DNA from: Diogma glabrata
Lineage: Eukaryota > Arthropoda > Insecta > Diptera > Cylindrotomidae
Assembly (NCBI GenBank): GCA_963693315.1
Contig: OY856186.1
Location: 73,491,909 to 73,555,908 of the forward strand
Length of the DNA stretch: 64,000 bases
Direction of reading: 5' to 3'
A program made the translations under genes and the position numbers. Shown in pieces: positions 1-12,725 of this stretch (position 1 is the first letter of the stretch; every line of letters starts with the position of its first letter). The notes beneath the pieces were generated by a model. That model had not been told where the DNA came from. It did no database searches and saw only the letters and a program-made list of their open reading frames with translations.

Positions 1-1370
1 CAGGATAGTCAAAATGCGTACAAAACGGTCAAATCAATGGAAATTGCGGTACAAGTTGACTAGGGAACCAAGAGAGTCGGTCGACAACAAGGAAATTGTT
101 TTCAGCGCCTTTCTAGATACTAAAAGAACCTTCGACAACACCTCACATGGAGTGATCAAGGAAGCTTTAATGGAGAAAAATGTTGACAGCACCACAATTG
201 CTTGTGTGAGATGTTGAGAACTATGGGTTTTATCACCCCTCATGTGGAGTCTAGTCTTGTCTTAGTCAGGGATACGCGGGTTACACTGCCATTATCGCAG
301 AAGAAAAGTTCGAGGCGACACGCTGTGACATTGAACAGAGGAGACACAAGGAGCACATCTATGAGACTAAAACTCAATAAAACTAAGTTGGTCCCGTTCA
401 CCAAGAAAAGAAAACATAGATTGAAACCCATCATTATGAGATGCTCCATAATTGAATCTGCCGGGGACAAAATATTTGGGAGTAGTTCTCGATAACAAAC
501 GCTTGTGCTGTGGCGAAACCAATGACGGCAGCCGTAAGCAAAGCCATAAGAGTTTTGATGGGATGCAAAAACATTGCAGGTAAAATGTGGGGTGATGCCG
601 TCCAGCTATCCTAATGTGGATGTATACCATGATAGTGAGACCAGCCATCACGTACGGAGCAGTCGCATGAAACATAAGAACCTAGCTCAACTATGGGCAG
701 ACGGAGTTAGAAATGGTTCAAGGGCTGCTCTGCATCTGCATAACGAGAGCAATAAGAACATGTCGTACGTACTACGTCAATGGAGTTCATGCTGGGACTG
801 GTTCCACTCCACTTTCAAATTTAGAGCATAGTCAGGGAAACAAGCCTGCGATTCAGCATGGAGATATGGGTCATGGCAAAGACAAAGATCATCAATACTA
901 AACATCCAGATAGACTTTCAAAAGAGAATCCCTTACTTGGGTTTCCTAAAGACAGAGGTATACATCGCGGTTGAGCTCCCATGCTAAAATACGTGCAATC
1001 GAAAGATGCGCAGACTTTAGATTGAGAATAAATTATCACAACAAGAGACCTACTATCTTGTCGGATAGCCAAGAATCATGACGGAATGGCACCATGCCTG
1101 CAATAAGGCCACTGGTTTAAGGCAATCTAAGGAATTATTTGGGTTATTCAATCAAAATTCAAAAGAGAGCAGTAATGTGCTCTAGGCTGAATAGGAACAA
1201 TCTGACAATACTGACAGATGTTCTTACAGGAGACTACAGATTAAGGAAACACCTAAAGAATGGATTACGAGAAGTGCTCTAACTGGGCACACCTGGTAGA
1301 CAGGTGGAGTATCAATTACTAATCTAATCTGATCTAGATATGGATCAAGGAACAATAAGTCAAGTCTGCC
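1..1370 (+). mobile_element. Degraded non-LTR retrotransposon ORF2 (RT to RNase H)
   Basis: A broken reverse-transcriptase gene enters from the left edge. Across changing frames I can read the RT palm region (DTKRTFDNTSHGVIKEAL, about 115-170), the KYLGVVLDN region (about 470-505), a thumb-like stretch with ITYGAVA (about 640-670), an RNase H-like SDSQ near 1060 and the C-terminal NNLTILTDVLTG stretch near 1200. The order matches the Jockey/LOA/I-type families that carry RNase H after RT. Many frameshifts and stops separate the pieces, so this is an inactive relic. Its 5' end lies outside the window and the 3' end near 1370 is not sharply defined. Confidence 0.8.
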
Positions 1371-2070
1371 GCAACTTCTACAATGGACATGTAAAATTTG
1401 TTCTTGATTTCAATATTTTTTCCAAACCACTTCATGGGGCGGATCTAGTCGGGCAATTTGTAAAATTTATTGGAATTCATTGGATGTAGACTGTAGAGCA
1501 TCTTAGAGTTTTGGGTAGTGAACGCAGGTAGAACATAGTTTTAGTTTTGAATATTTTGTCTACTTCAAAGAACAATTTTCCATTGCTCACTTGTAAAATT
1601 TGACGTAAGCCGTTAGATGGGAATTTGAAAACTAGGTTCTAATTTTAAAAATGTTTTTAACACAAAAAAAAAATATTGGATGGATGCGAATCATTTTTAA
1701 ATATAATAATATTTTTGTGATGTGGAACATGGTGTAATTTGGGATAAGCATACCATCGTTATTCCACTTTTTGATATTTTTTCCACCAACCTCAAAAAGA
1801 AATTTGTGGTAATCCCGATCACCTGAACATTAGTAACGATTTGGATTGACCAATGTTATCATTCAACATATGAAGAGCTGTTATGATTTTGGAAATTTCA
1901 GTTCATTTACATGCATTCGATTATTCTTATTAATATAATTGAAGTTTGTCGAATTGCATTTTAATAAAATCTATTAATTTGTATTTTTATTACATTAATT
2001 AAAATGCATTTACCATGAGTTCAAAATACAAACAAAAACTTTTATTTTGAAATACGAGGTAAACAAACTA
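1371..2070. other. AT-rich spacer with no recognisable gene
   Basis: Non-coding AT-rich sequence between the first retrotransposon relic and the old Gypsy copy. It may include the 3' untranslated part of the former. No open frame, hairpin or repeat was convincing. Confidence 0.5.
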
Positions 2071-2099
2071 TTCCCATTTTATGGGGTGATGCAATGAGA

Positions 2100-5000
2100 A
2101 AACAACTACAAGATATAACTTGAAACTTTTTAGAAGTGATGAACGCGTTAGAACCAAAATACGAGGCGACTTGAAAATAGAATTATACAGAATCGAGCTT
2201 GTAGCGCAATGGAGAAAGTTCAAAGAGATTTCCTCAGTAGTGGACTCGCTTGTACAGTTGTACATTTACACACTCGAAAATTCAGATAAAATTCACGGGC
2301 AAGATGAAGATGGAAGGGTTCACTAACGGCATTCGTGATTCAAGAAACATTTGCTTCTCCTTTGACAAATGAAACCGCACAAACCATTATAAAATCATCT
2401 GTCGCAATACGACTGGAAGAGCAGGCTACTGATAACAAATGCAAGCCAAGGACACTAGAAGTTTAAGAAGTGACAGAATTCAAAGCTTGTTATGTGACAT
2501 TTAAGGGGTCACATTTCGAAGTAATACAGAGAAATGAAGAGAAAAAGAGCGGGGTTAATATCGCCTCACGTCTGGTGCAACAAAAGATGATGATAGCCTT
2601 AATGTAAGGGGTAATATTGAAGGAAAAAACTGTCTCCTACCAATAAATACGGAAGCAACAAATAAAAGTATTCCCACAGATGTAGTGAAAAGTAGAATGG
2701 AAGAAGCAGAGATATCGAATGCAAATGACAACTTGAGCAAGTGCAAGAACCGAAGGCAACAAAGTATTAAATATATATATCGGAAATACTCATTTTCAAT
2801 GGAGGAAGGATGAATGAATAAATTATTGATGCTGGCATGGAGTACGCACGTATAGAAATATCGAATTGGCACTTTAATTTAATGGTGAATAATCAACTGA
2901 TATTCGTCGAATAATATTCCTGTTACATTCCTGTTAAATTCGACAAAATTCCTGTTAAATTCGTGAACATTTCTATTTTTTCTACATATTTTGTTCATGG
3001 GTGTAATGCCATTCTTACAAATACAACTTCGACTTTTCCGTACGTTTGGAAGCAATCTATGATCATACCTATTCATAAGATTAATGATCAGTTGGGTGGT
3101 GCTGATTACAGGCGCATTAGTATTCTTTCAGTACTATCCAAAGTGTTTGAAAGACTGATTTAAACTCAAATTTCATCTTTTATTGAAAGTGGTGCTGGAA
3201 AACATGTTATACACTCTGGGTTTAGGAAATTTCATTACACTAAACTATGATTGATCTGACTGATAAAATTCGCGGCAACTTGGATCGCAAAAGGTTTTTA
3301 TTGCATACATCATCTTAAACTTATATCGAAACTGAGAACCTTCATTACTTTTCTAACTCGCCAACAAATCTCATTTTATCTTATCTTTCCGATCACAGTG
3401 CGTGGTTGTGGGAGTTAATTGTTCCTCTTCTAGAACAGTTTATAAAGGAGTTTCTCAGGGGTCTTCTACTTTTTAGTCTCTTTTGTTATTAATGATCCTC
3501 CTTCAGTTCTGACACTTGAGACATTGTTCGGTTCATTTTTTTGCTGATGATGTTCATGTTTCTTGCTCTGCTCCCATTTTGAAATCGTTTACATGTGTTG
3601 CTAATATGAATGATGATCTTTCTGCTACTGCTGAATGGTCCTGTGAAAATTCTTAAAAACTGAACCATGTTAAGAGTCAGGCCACAGCCTTATATCGGTA
3701 TCCTGTTAGCCAGAATGTTCTTCATGTTGTTTTAAATGATGTTCAGATTCCTTACGTTCGGAGTCCCAGGAGTTTGGGAATCATCTTAGGTGAGACCTTG
3801 TCGTGGGATAATGATATAAGGCTTGCTATAGGGAGAGTTTGGATGATGCTTCGAAGAATGTATTTGGTTAAAAATCTTCTTCCAGCTATGCTGAGGTGTT
3901 AATTGGTTCCCAATTGGATCAATTGGGTGCTATTTATAGGCTGGAACTTTGTTTCAACTCTTGTCTTCACTTCATCTGCTCTCTTAAGAGATCATGTATC
4001 TTTACTTTAATTGAAATTTCTTGGACTAAGTTCGAGTTGTTCATCTCACAATGCCATACCACACTTCTTGTGCTATGGAGGTATTGTTTGCTGTGAAATA
4101 ATATTAGATGACAGAAAAAAGCTAATTCAGACAAGATTATAGGAGGGAAATTGGAAAGAGGTTGTGGGTTGTGGGAAACCAACAGAGAAGAAGATCAATA
4201 ATTTAAACAAAAAACGTTACAGTGAAAGAACTAGTGAGATCAGTCATCAGATGTTGACTGAAAAATACCAATAAGAGCATTAAATCTGTCAGATAACCAC
4301 AATACATTAGAAGAAGGCTTAGTAGAAGAAGGCTGCACATGATGGTTAGATAGAGCGGTACAAGTCTGTATTCGGCAGTACACCTGAAGAAACCAGTATG
4401 GTAAAAATTTTATTCGCCAAGCATCAAAGAGATTATAATAGGCTAAGAGAAGGGAAGCTGATAAAATAATAAAAGACATTGGATAATCGGGTTCAAGATG
4501 GTTTTAAATATTGCAACTACAGAGTGGTTACTGACAGGTGAAAATCGCTTGTTTGATTAGTTGAAGTTTAGTATTTGGGACAAACGGTCATGACAGAAAG
4601 GATTTATACATGGGATTCATACAAAAGATAAGGCATTTGAGTGCAACCAGCCTTTGCGAGGTCCTAAGAAGAGTATGTACTACACAATACTGGCCTATTG
4701 TATACCGAACATGAAGCTTATTTGAGACATCGGTTAAAGTTACTATGGTATAGGAAGAATCCTTCGAAATACAATAAATAAGATCGAGATTTTATATATG
4801 AACGTACCAATAGCGAGTGATATATCACTAGTCATTGTGATATCTTAGTGGTGGTGACGAATGAACTGTATTCAATCAACGGAGGCACCAGTTGTTGTGG
4901 TCTGAAAAGGTTTTTCTTTGTTGTGATATATTTTGTATTCCTACTACACAAACGACAACGCTTTGAACTATTTTTGGTAGCGACTTAAGATTGATTAGTG

Positions 5001-5165
5001 ACCTCAAATTTGAAGCAGTTCCATCAACAGCATTGTCTGTGCAAGAATATGTCAATCAAATCATCACGAATCCGGAGGATATTCACAAATTTATTAAACA
5101 GAAGATAAAACCAGTTGAAGAATGAAATTCTGATATGATAGATATCTTCTAAATATCTCCACAGT
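2100..5165 (+). mobile_element. Old, degenerate Gypsy LTR-element internal region
   Basis: This stretch is colinear with the better-preserved Gypsy element at 41.6-46.3 kb. About 2290-2420 matches its gag remnant (FTNGIRD). About 2570-2700 matches the protease region, but the DTGAT of the other copy is changed here. About 4095-4480 matches the linker before RT, about 4630-4660 the region after RT, and about 4985-5130 the integrase C-terminal part. It is heavily decayed, with stops in every frame and large gaps. A non-LTR element has split it at 2919-4096. No LTRs were found. The colinear match makes the identity secure, while the outer boundaries are approximate. Confidence 0.85.
2919..4096 (+). 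mobile_element. Non-LTR retrotransposon fragment inserted in the old Gypsy copy
   Basis: A 1.2 kb insert carrying a decayed RT gene. The YRRISILSVLSKVFERLI segment (about 3105-3160) is the conserved region ahead of the RT palm. FADDVH is readable near 3540-3557, so the catalytic aspartates are kept in this frame. Frameshifts and stops break the rest, and the copy is 5'-truncated. It is flanked by the 9-bp repeat aataatatt (2910-2918 and 4097-4105), and the Gypsy sequence resumes correctly on both sides. I therefore read the repeat as a target-site duplication. No long poly(A) is visible at the 3' end. Confidence 0.8.
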
Positions 5166-5596
5166 TAGCCCCATTTCAAACTTCAGGAAATCTGAGGAAT
5201 AATGTTGTACAATCACTATTCTTTCATCGGTCGAAAAACTTCCACTTCCTCAGTTTCCACAGCACAACCATCGCTTACCACAACCAGTGCGTTTTTTCGT
5301 CGAAATGGTTGTGATGGTCTTTGATCAACATTTCTTTCGAGTGCTTCTGGGGCGTAGACCCGGCCATTTTGAGAAGCTAAGATCCGACTGGTCACGAATA
5401 CTGAACAACTACATGAACAGAATCGAATCGCCAAATTATTAACAAGTGTCCCAGAGAATAAAGAGAGCACACCATATAATGTTGATCACCTATTTGTATG
5501 TTCAAAGAATGCGACGGTCCTGACGAAGAAAGACTGCATGGTGCTTACTATAGGAAACAAATAGACTTGGAAAAACTCACCATAAGCTGAACACCT
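5166..5596. other. Unassigned spacer next to the old Gypsy copy
   Basis: About 430 bp of unassigned sequence. A short plus-strand frame around 5400-5470 reads like protein (QNRIAKLLTSVPENKE) but I recognise no family. It may be further decayed Gypsy sequence. Confidence 0.35.
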
Positions 5597-5869
5597 GGGT
5601 AGTGATTTTGTACCCTTATCTCTCCTAGAGAAATCAAAGGTGAGATAAACTGCGATATATACAATATGTCTTTCATTGATTCATAAATTGTAATATGTCA
5701 CGTGTCCATAAATGTCACGTTGCTGATTGGTTAGATTTGTATTGTATTTGAATTTATCTTGAGGAGAAATTTGAGTGAGGGTATGTAGATTTTTTTAAGT
5801 TTTCCCCGGAGAGATAATTCTCTACAATAGAGAAATAACAGGAGAAATAATGGTACAAAATCCCTATCT
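5597..5869. mobile_element. Short inverted-repeat element (MITE), about 270 bp
   Basis: The left end (5600-5625) and the reverse complement of the right end (5841-5866) match at 23 of 26 bases, sharing gattttgtacc and ttat.tctcc. The interior is non-coding. The ends resemble those of the element at 36149-36285, so the two probably belong to one family. No clear target-site duplication was seen. Confidence 0.75.
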
Positions 5870-7933
5870 AGATATTATTTAGAAACAGCAAACTCTCTAC
5901 TCAAAAGTCCACTTGTACATTTTACATTAACGAAGGTACGTACAATGAAAACTCCGTCCATCTGTTGAAAAGCCATTATAAATTTAGTGCTTATGAATTC
6001 GAAAAAACAGAAATAATGAACTAAACACACTACCTGGAACTCATATAAGGGAATTGGAAAATCCGTTATCAACTACACACCACCTATATATGAACTTCGT
6101 CTCTGTAACTTAAAGTTAAATAAGTTAAAAATCACATACTATGCAGAAAAGTTCACAGAGATAACCTCCTGCTACACCGTCCAAAGAATAGCACCTCACC
6201 TATCAGTACAATAATTACAGTAATTCCCGAATTAAAAGTATTATATGTACAGACTACAAAAATATCGATTCTAGCATTATCTCCTATTATTTGCATTAAT
6301 TAGAAATTATCCAAAAGCATTGCAATTTTTTTACATATCAAGTCACTGAAACGTGACTACTTAGAATAAATTAATAAATTATAGGTTTTTTTTATTTCTG
6401 ACTCACCAACATAGCCGCACTATTATAAAATTTCTAATGCGTGATATTGAAATATAATTAAATAAAATTATCAATAAAACTATTTCTATTACTTAAGAAC
6501 AAAAAAATTTAACTATTTATCATAGAGACAAACCTTTTAATTATTGGAGAAAATATTTTTGACACTCCTTTAGAATTCTAATTTGATTTCGTTTTTTTTT
6601 GTTGTCAAAATGTGTTTTTAATAGCAGGTATAACATTAATTAATTTAGAACTTTTTTGTATTATAAATATTTTCAATTGCACATTATATTATTTATAATA
6701 AACATACACAATCACATATGATAAATCGAATAATTATCATTCCAAAGAACTTATACAATTAAAATCACAATTATTAAGAAATGTCACACGTCAGTTTTTT
6801 TTTGTTTAAATCAATAATCACGACCTCTTTCATATTATTCTTTTACACATTTTTACTTTTACGAAATCAAATTTTCTGCATTATCTTACCTATAACAATT
6901 GATATTTTATTTTAATAACGAGATGTTGTCTTATAATTTCACTAATCAATAAGGTTTTTAATTATAAAACAGTTTGTATAGTTAAGTGTAAATTTTAAGC
7001 AACACAAACGTTAAATACGCCCAACACATACCATAACCTATCTTCACCTATCTTATTTTTTAACAACGAACAAATAGCGGTACATTTTCTGTTATTTAAA
7101 CAGAATAGGCAACATGAAGAAAATAAACGAATTACCGATTGAAGCGGTTTTGTAAAGTCGAAATACATTGACGATTTAATTTGAAATGTAAAAGCAATTT
7201 ATGTGCTGTAAACTGTTTTATAATTTAATGATTCGCAGTTTCGGTGCCTCTGCCCTTTTTTCGGAAGGTTATTTATGTTGTTGTTGTAATGGCGGTGACG
7301 GTGGTGTCACTCTTCCGTCTCCGCGTCCGGACCCGTTCATCTTGAGAAGCCACTGGAGGTTATTTATTACTGCAAACTACTAAAATAACAGTTAAAATGG
7401 GGATGATTTTCTAAAAACAAAATGAATGTTAGGTTACGGTTTTGTTACCAAAATTACTGAGCATTGATGCAATTGACGACTGGTAAAGTGATAACAGCGC
7501 ACTCTCTTAGCAAAATTTAAAAACTATTTAAACACATCAAAATTCAAACGAACAGTAAGTAAAATATTAAAATTTATTCTTTTTGATTTGTTTTGGATAA
7601 ATAATTTAAAAAATATGAGAATAAAAGATTTAAATTGAAGTAACAATTAACATTTTTTAGGTTTTCTTCTCGAGTCTGCCAATATATGGAACATTTTAAA
7701 ACTTTTGCTAAGAACTGCACACAATCGGTAAAATAATTTTTAGCACACCTTAAGGAGATATTAAATAGCATAGCGGTATGTATATTGTTCATATTCATCT
7801 TTATTCGACACATTGTCAATATTATACTGTTTTTTGTTAGACAACCCTATATTATAGGTCCCTTCTGACCTTATTAATAAACAGCACTTATGTAACCGTT
7901 CTAACAAAGTTAGAGTTGGAATTCCAGTCATGG
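5870..7933. other. AT-rich intergenic region
   Basis: Very AT-rich sequence with no supported gene. A locally GC-richer patch at 7240-7380 encodes an open frame of 60 residues with a cysteine run (CCCCNGGDGG) that I cannot assign. A tiny ATG-led frame at 7114-7152 is discussed among the findings. Confidence 0.5.
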
Positions 7934-8561
7934 AATTGAATCGGTCATTTCAAAAACCTCTTAAGTCACATTTTTTTCCAAAATGCTTTTTTTGCAGAAA
8001 ATGGTTCCTTAAAGGTAAATGCGTATTCTGGGTAAAAACCACGTAAGTCGATAGGAGGAGCCGCAGGTACGGACCCATGACATTCGTCCTCTTTGCGAGG
8101 ATTCGTATTATATATGAATTATATATGAATTATATACGTATTATATATGAATTAACTCATAATTAAGAATGATGGAGAATATGACTATGTACCATAAAGA
8201 TATTAAAACATGACAAATTAATACATGTAAAATGTTAATAAGATTATTATTAAGTGTTATTCTCAATAATAAGCAATAAAAAATATGATTACTACGATTT
8301 TTTTGGTTACATCTTATACCACTAACCCTATTTCTTGCTAAAACAACATAAGTCAAGAACTGTTTTTCAGGTTTTTTTCATTATTTCTATTAATAAATTG
8401 TAAAGGTTATTCGCTATTATAATTTTTTACCACTCAAATACTAAATTAAACATAAAAAAGTCCTTTAAAACTCATTTGTTTGTTTATGAAACAGTTTTTA
8501 TTGATTTCTGAAAAATTCTAATTGAGTGACTTATGAGGTTTTTGAAATGACCGATTCAATT
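7934..8561. mobile_element. Inverted-repeat element, about 630 bp
   Basis: The left terminus (7934-7968) and the reverse complement of the right terminus (about 8527-8561) are nearly identical over 35 bp. They share aattgaatcggtcatttc and an adjoining caaaaacctc, with one mismatch before aagtcac. The interior is non-coding and includes a short tandem repeat of tatatatgaat at 8105-8155. The layout is that of a non-autonomous DNA transposon. The superfamily is unknown. Confidence 0.75.
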
Positions 8562-8680
8562 TAATTTTTCGTCAGTATCAATAAGGAACGGTAGTTTATT
8601 AAGTTTTTCTGTTTCACCATTAATTTCCACAGATACGCCGTGCTCGTGAATGTTGAACTGAGTACCTATGCAGACTTGAG

Positions 8681-9171
8681 TTATGGGTGGCACCCTTCAT
8701 CTTCCTTGCTGTTAGTAGGATAAATATTTCCAAAGCCATCTTCTGCACTACTGGACGTATCAATTGATAAACTGGAAAATAAAATATAAGTACATACAAG
8801 ATTTATAATTATACATTATAAGTTAGTTTCAAAATTGTACATACTTGTTAATTATATTTAACCTAAGTTTTCTTGCCTTTGGCTTCCTCGTCATTATGCT
8901 TGATTGTGGTAAATTTCTGAAGGAAAAGCATTTGATGTGATGCCCTTTTTCGTATATATTCGCTCGTGGTAATGGAATTAGAATCTGTTCTTTCTTGCTA
9001 CAGAGCACAAAGTTTTTGCGAATCTTTTTTCCCATCCTTAGTACATGTTTCCATTCATTTAATGTTATTTTATTTAACATGACCTTACGGGGAATATGAT
9101 GCATGGACACGCCGTCAATATCATATATTTTGCACTGTGGTACGACTTAAATATGTTTTGCACTGTGGTAC
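8681..9171 (-). pseudogene. THAP-domain gene remnant, two exons
   Basis: On the minus strand the exon ending at 8863 encodes a THAP-like zinc finger: VVPQCKIYDIDGVSMHHIP, then a conserved Trp (NEWKHVL) and VLCSK. THAP domains bind DNA through a C2CH zinc site. Here the histidine of the Cys-x2-His-Phe motif is replaced (CSKKEQ). A GT donor at 8862 and an AG acceptor at 8772-8773 give a 90-bp intron (8772-8861/8862). The second exon (8681-8771) keeps frame and ends at a TAA with SKEDEGCHP, and a minus-strand AATAAA follows at 8595-8600. The 5' side is spoiled by a partial duplication (9123-9171) that puts the first Cys copy out of frame. It could be a decayed P-element/THAP9-like transposase or a host gene. 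Confidence 0.5.
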
Positions 9172-9178
9172 GACACTA
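9123..9178. repeat. Short tandem duplication in the THAP remnant
   Basis: The segment tttgcactgtggtacgac occurs twice in a row, separated by a few bases. One copy carries the Cys codon of the THAP domain, and the duplication disrupts its reading frame. Confidence 0.8.
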
Positions 9179-9761
9179 ATAGCGACCCAAATATTTCACA
9201 GTTTTACGATTACTTTCCATTTTGCTATTTAAAATTATAAAATTGCGATCAAATTATAATAGATAATAGTGTTGTAACTTACATTTGAATAAATAAATAC
9301 ACCAATTGTTGCACAAATTTTAAAAATATTAAATTTAATATGGTTTAAATATTTTTGTGAGTAAAAATATATGGTATTTGACATATGTTTACAATTTGAT
9401 GTGTTCAACTAGTTTAACATAAAATCCGCTAGAGCACATGGTGTATGTCGTCAATGGTTCGATGGAATGGAAATCAAGTTTGGATATCAAAATTCAATCA
9501 CCCGCCATTCCTAAAGCACACAATTAGGCAGAGTTAGCATGTTTGACGTGATTAAATGCTTTAAACATGTCTAAATCTAACCCTTTCGACCTCATCTATA
9601 TTTATGTTTCTTTTGGAAATGACCTGTATCCTAGCATGAGTGTAATGTGTGTCACAATTTTACAAAATTCGATTAATTGATGGTGTTTGCCGACAGGCAA
9701 CCAGTGTGTTAAATAACTCTGGGAGTTTCTTAGTAGATGAGCAGCTTTTTAGCCTTGACAA
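9179..9761. other. AT-rich spacer
   Basis: No supported gene or repeat is visible. The open frame crossing into 9834 is only a run through the transposon end at 9762. Confidence 0.5.
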
Positions 9762-9860
9762 CAGGGCTGTGGAGTCAGTGTCAAAATTAAGCGACTCCGA
9801 CTCGAACTTTTTAACATTTCAAATCCGACTCTGACTCCAACTCCGACTTCTATATATAAT
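9762..9860 (+). mobile_element. Left end of a DNA transposon (cagggctgtggagtc family)
   Basis: The sequence starts cagggctgtggagtcag and continues with degenerate gactccgactc repeats. The mirror-image end occurs at 28790-28889, and a related end at 47200-47284. A terminus beginning CAG with GGAGTC-rich subterminal repeats suggests a non-autonomous hAT-type element. This copy lacks a nearby right end. Confidence 0.6.
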
Positions 9861-9919
9861 AGAAAATATTTTTATTTCATTTCGAAACTATGAGTTCCAC
9901 AAAACGTAATAAAGCACCT

Positions 9920-10103
9920 GCAGTCCTATTCCGGTACATAGTGAAGTAGGAATTGAGAAATAAATTATAGCAAATTTTTCATAACTAGTATTTCGTGCCG
10001 AAGGAAATAACAAATTCGTATTAGAAAATATTTCTTTTTTTCATTTATTGCACTTTTTTCTCAATTCCCAATCCCCAGGGAAATTCCGGAATAAACGTAC
10101 TGG
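9920..10103. mobile_element. Short inverted-repeat element (MITE), about 184 bp
   Basis: The left arm (cagtcctattccgg, then ggaattgagaaa) and the reverse complement of the right arm (ccagtacgtttattccgg, then gggaattgagaaa) align imperfectly over about 45 bp. The interior is AT-rich and non-coding. Confidence 0.6.
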
Positions 10104-10138
10104 TATAAAATCCGAAATGATTGCACAAGGTGGTGAAA

Positions 10139-12725
10139 CTTTAGTTTAGTTTAGTTTTAGTTTAGTTTATTTGAAAAATATTTATACATCAGACCTAGCC
10201 TTTTTAATCGTACAAATATATAGCCTTACACAATTATAGTCGAGTCAATGACAGAAAAATAATAAATTAAAAATTAAATAGAATTTGTGGCATTAGCTTC
10301 TCATAATATTTTAAAGAAATTTAACTCGTTTTTTAAAAGAGAAAAGTTGCCTGGAAAAGCGATTATGGTGAATAAACTTTTAGAATATTTATTCATTCGT
10401 TTTTCATTTTTTTAATCAATGTTAATTGTTTGAAAAACATTTTTAAAATAAATATTATTGCCGTTATATTGTAAGAACTAAAAAATGTTAAATTTCTTAT
10501 TGCGTTGTTTAAAGTATGTTAGTGAACACTCCATTATTGTAATGCAAAAATAAATTACATAATTTATGATATTTACGTTTGTTTAATCAAGATTATTAAA
10601 TACACAATATAATAAAAGTTCGAAAGTTTGCAACTTCAATTAATCGACATGTTTTTGAATTGAAGAAGAGATTGGTTGTATACAAGTCGGTTTTCGAAAT
10701 AATAAGTGGAATAATTTAGATGTTCTAATTTACGCATACATCAGTTATCAAATCGGAAAATCGAAAATCTAGAGAAAACTCTCTCATTGATAAATCTCTC
10801 TGAATCTACTACTGATATATGACGTTATTTAAATATTAATTTATCAACTTCATCAAACGTCAACTCCATCATTCAAGATCATCATCTCCTCATCGCTTGC
10901 TCGCCTCAACAGCTCTCAAAATTTCTTTCAACTCATCATCTGGATACCTCCAACTACTAAACAGCAATCAACTCAACTAATCAACTCAACTGGATACCTC
11001 CTGCTACCAAAAATTAATAAAAATAAAAACAAATACTTAAAGTAAATTAAAAAAGTAGATGAGAGAAGAATTAATTAAATTGACTAATTATAAATTATAA
11101 ATAGAGAGAAAATACTTATAATATAAAGAATAACAATAACAATAAGTTAAAAATAAACAAAAAATAAGTTAAAAAAAAAAAGAAAACTGCTCATACATAT
11201 ATGGACCACAGGAAACATGATTTCACATATACTTATATGAAAAGAAAAGCAAAAAAAATTTTAGATTGAGCGCCATAGGCAAAAGTAAATAGCACAATAT
11301 TGAACCAGAGAAGCTAATGAATAGAGAACAGTAAAGCTAATGTTGATGTTGATTCACAAAAAATTGATTGAACTTATGATTGATTGAATTAAACTTCTTA
11401 GAACATTTAGGTTTAAAACCAAGGCTTGAAGCCTGTCTCACCTCTAATGGGACCTTATTAAATTCAGATGCACCATAGACAAAAATCGATTTATTTTTTA
11501 CCAGAGTATGATTTGTCGGTAAAATTAATCTGTGAAAACGACTGCTGTGACCGAAGATTAGTTTTTCATATAAATAGTTGGGTAAGAATTCATTATATTG
11601 TAAATATAACAGCACATACGAAAGTCAAGATGTAATTTAAGACTGGTACCGAGAATACTTGTAGAAAAATCAGAAACCGACTTAAAGCGTGGTATACTGT
11701 AAATATATCGAACGCATGCATTAAACGCTACCTGTATTTTACTCATTTCACCTGAATTCAATTCGCCAAAAAGAACAGAGCAATATGTGAAGTGAGGAAT
11801 TAAGAGAGATTTAACCAAATGTAATCGTATTTTGCTTGGAGCGAAGTATGGCACTATTCCAAAGACTGCGTAGTCCAGAATAACTCTGGTACAAATTAGT
11901 GATACATGACTTTTCCAATAAAGGTCACTATCAAACATAATTCCTAAATTTCGTGCGTTGGAAGAAAGTGGAATTACTTTATTTCCAATGCGAATCAGAG
12001 GAGCAATCCTATTGTGGTGATCATTATTTTTGAGTGAGAAGAGTAAACACTTGGTTTTATCAATGTTAAGCTAAAGGTTATTCATTTCGGTCCATTCCAT
12101 AATATTAGCCAAGTCTAGATTAATTTTAGAGACAATGCTGGATAGATTGTTTACTGTACCTTCTACATAGATTTGAACATCATCAGCATACATATGAATC
12201 TTACAGAATTTTAAAATGCAAATCATTTATAAAAATGACAAAAAGTACAGGTCCAAGGGTCGACCCTTGAGGCACGCCGGATTTAATTGGTAAGTAGTTC
12301 GAAGCCTGGTCATCAATCTTAACACGTTGAAGTCTGTTGGATAAGTAAGACTTTATTAAATTTACAGCACTAGTAGAGAAACCAAATTATGTTAATAATT
12401 TCATTAGAAGACTTTTATGGTTTACCAGATTAAAAGCTTTGGAAAAGTCCAGTAATGAAAGAATTACCAATTTCTTTCTGTCAATCATGGTTATTATGTC
12501 ATCATTTAATTTCAAAAGAGCAGATTTGGTACTATATCCATAACGAAACTCCGATTGAAATTGAGACATCAACTTATGGTGATCCAAAAATCTAGTGATT
12601 TGAATTTTTACTATTTTTTCAAAAGCTTTAGAGAGCCCAGACAGAATACTAATAGGTCTAAAATCATTCACAAATTTCGCAACAGATTTTTTTGCAGTTG
12701 GAATAATCTTAGCCGATTTCCGCTG
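10139..12725 (-). mobile_element. Non-LTR retrotransposon, 5'-truncated, with microsatellite-like 3' tail
   Basis: Read on the minus strand, RT starts near 12700 with NDFRPISILSGLSKAFEKI. It continues through the palm (FSKAFNLVNH), GVPQGS near 12290, YADDVQ near 12185 and the thumb/C-terminal frames at 11558-11938 and 11337-11615. A 1.2 kb 3' untranslated region ends in an AACTA-like tandem tail at 10139-10170. Stops and frameshifts separate the frames, including a TAG upstream of LNIDKTK. The copy is cut off at 12725, where a palindromic element begins. The style resembles Jockey/CR1-like elements. Confidence 0.85.

Noticed and set aside
7201..7383. Cysteine-run frame in a GC-richer patch
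   Set aside because: No recognisable domain and no splice context. Kept only as a note on the spacer.
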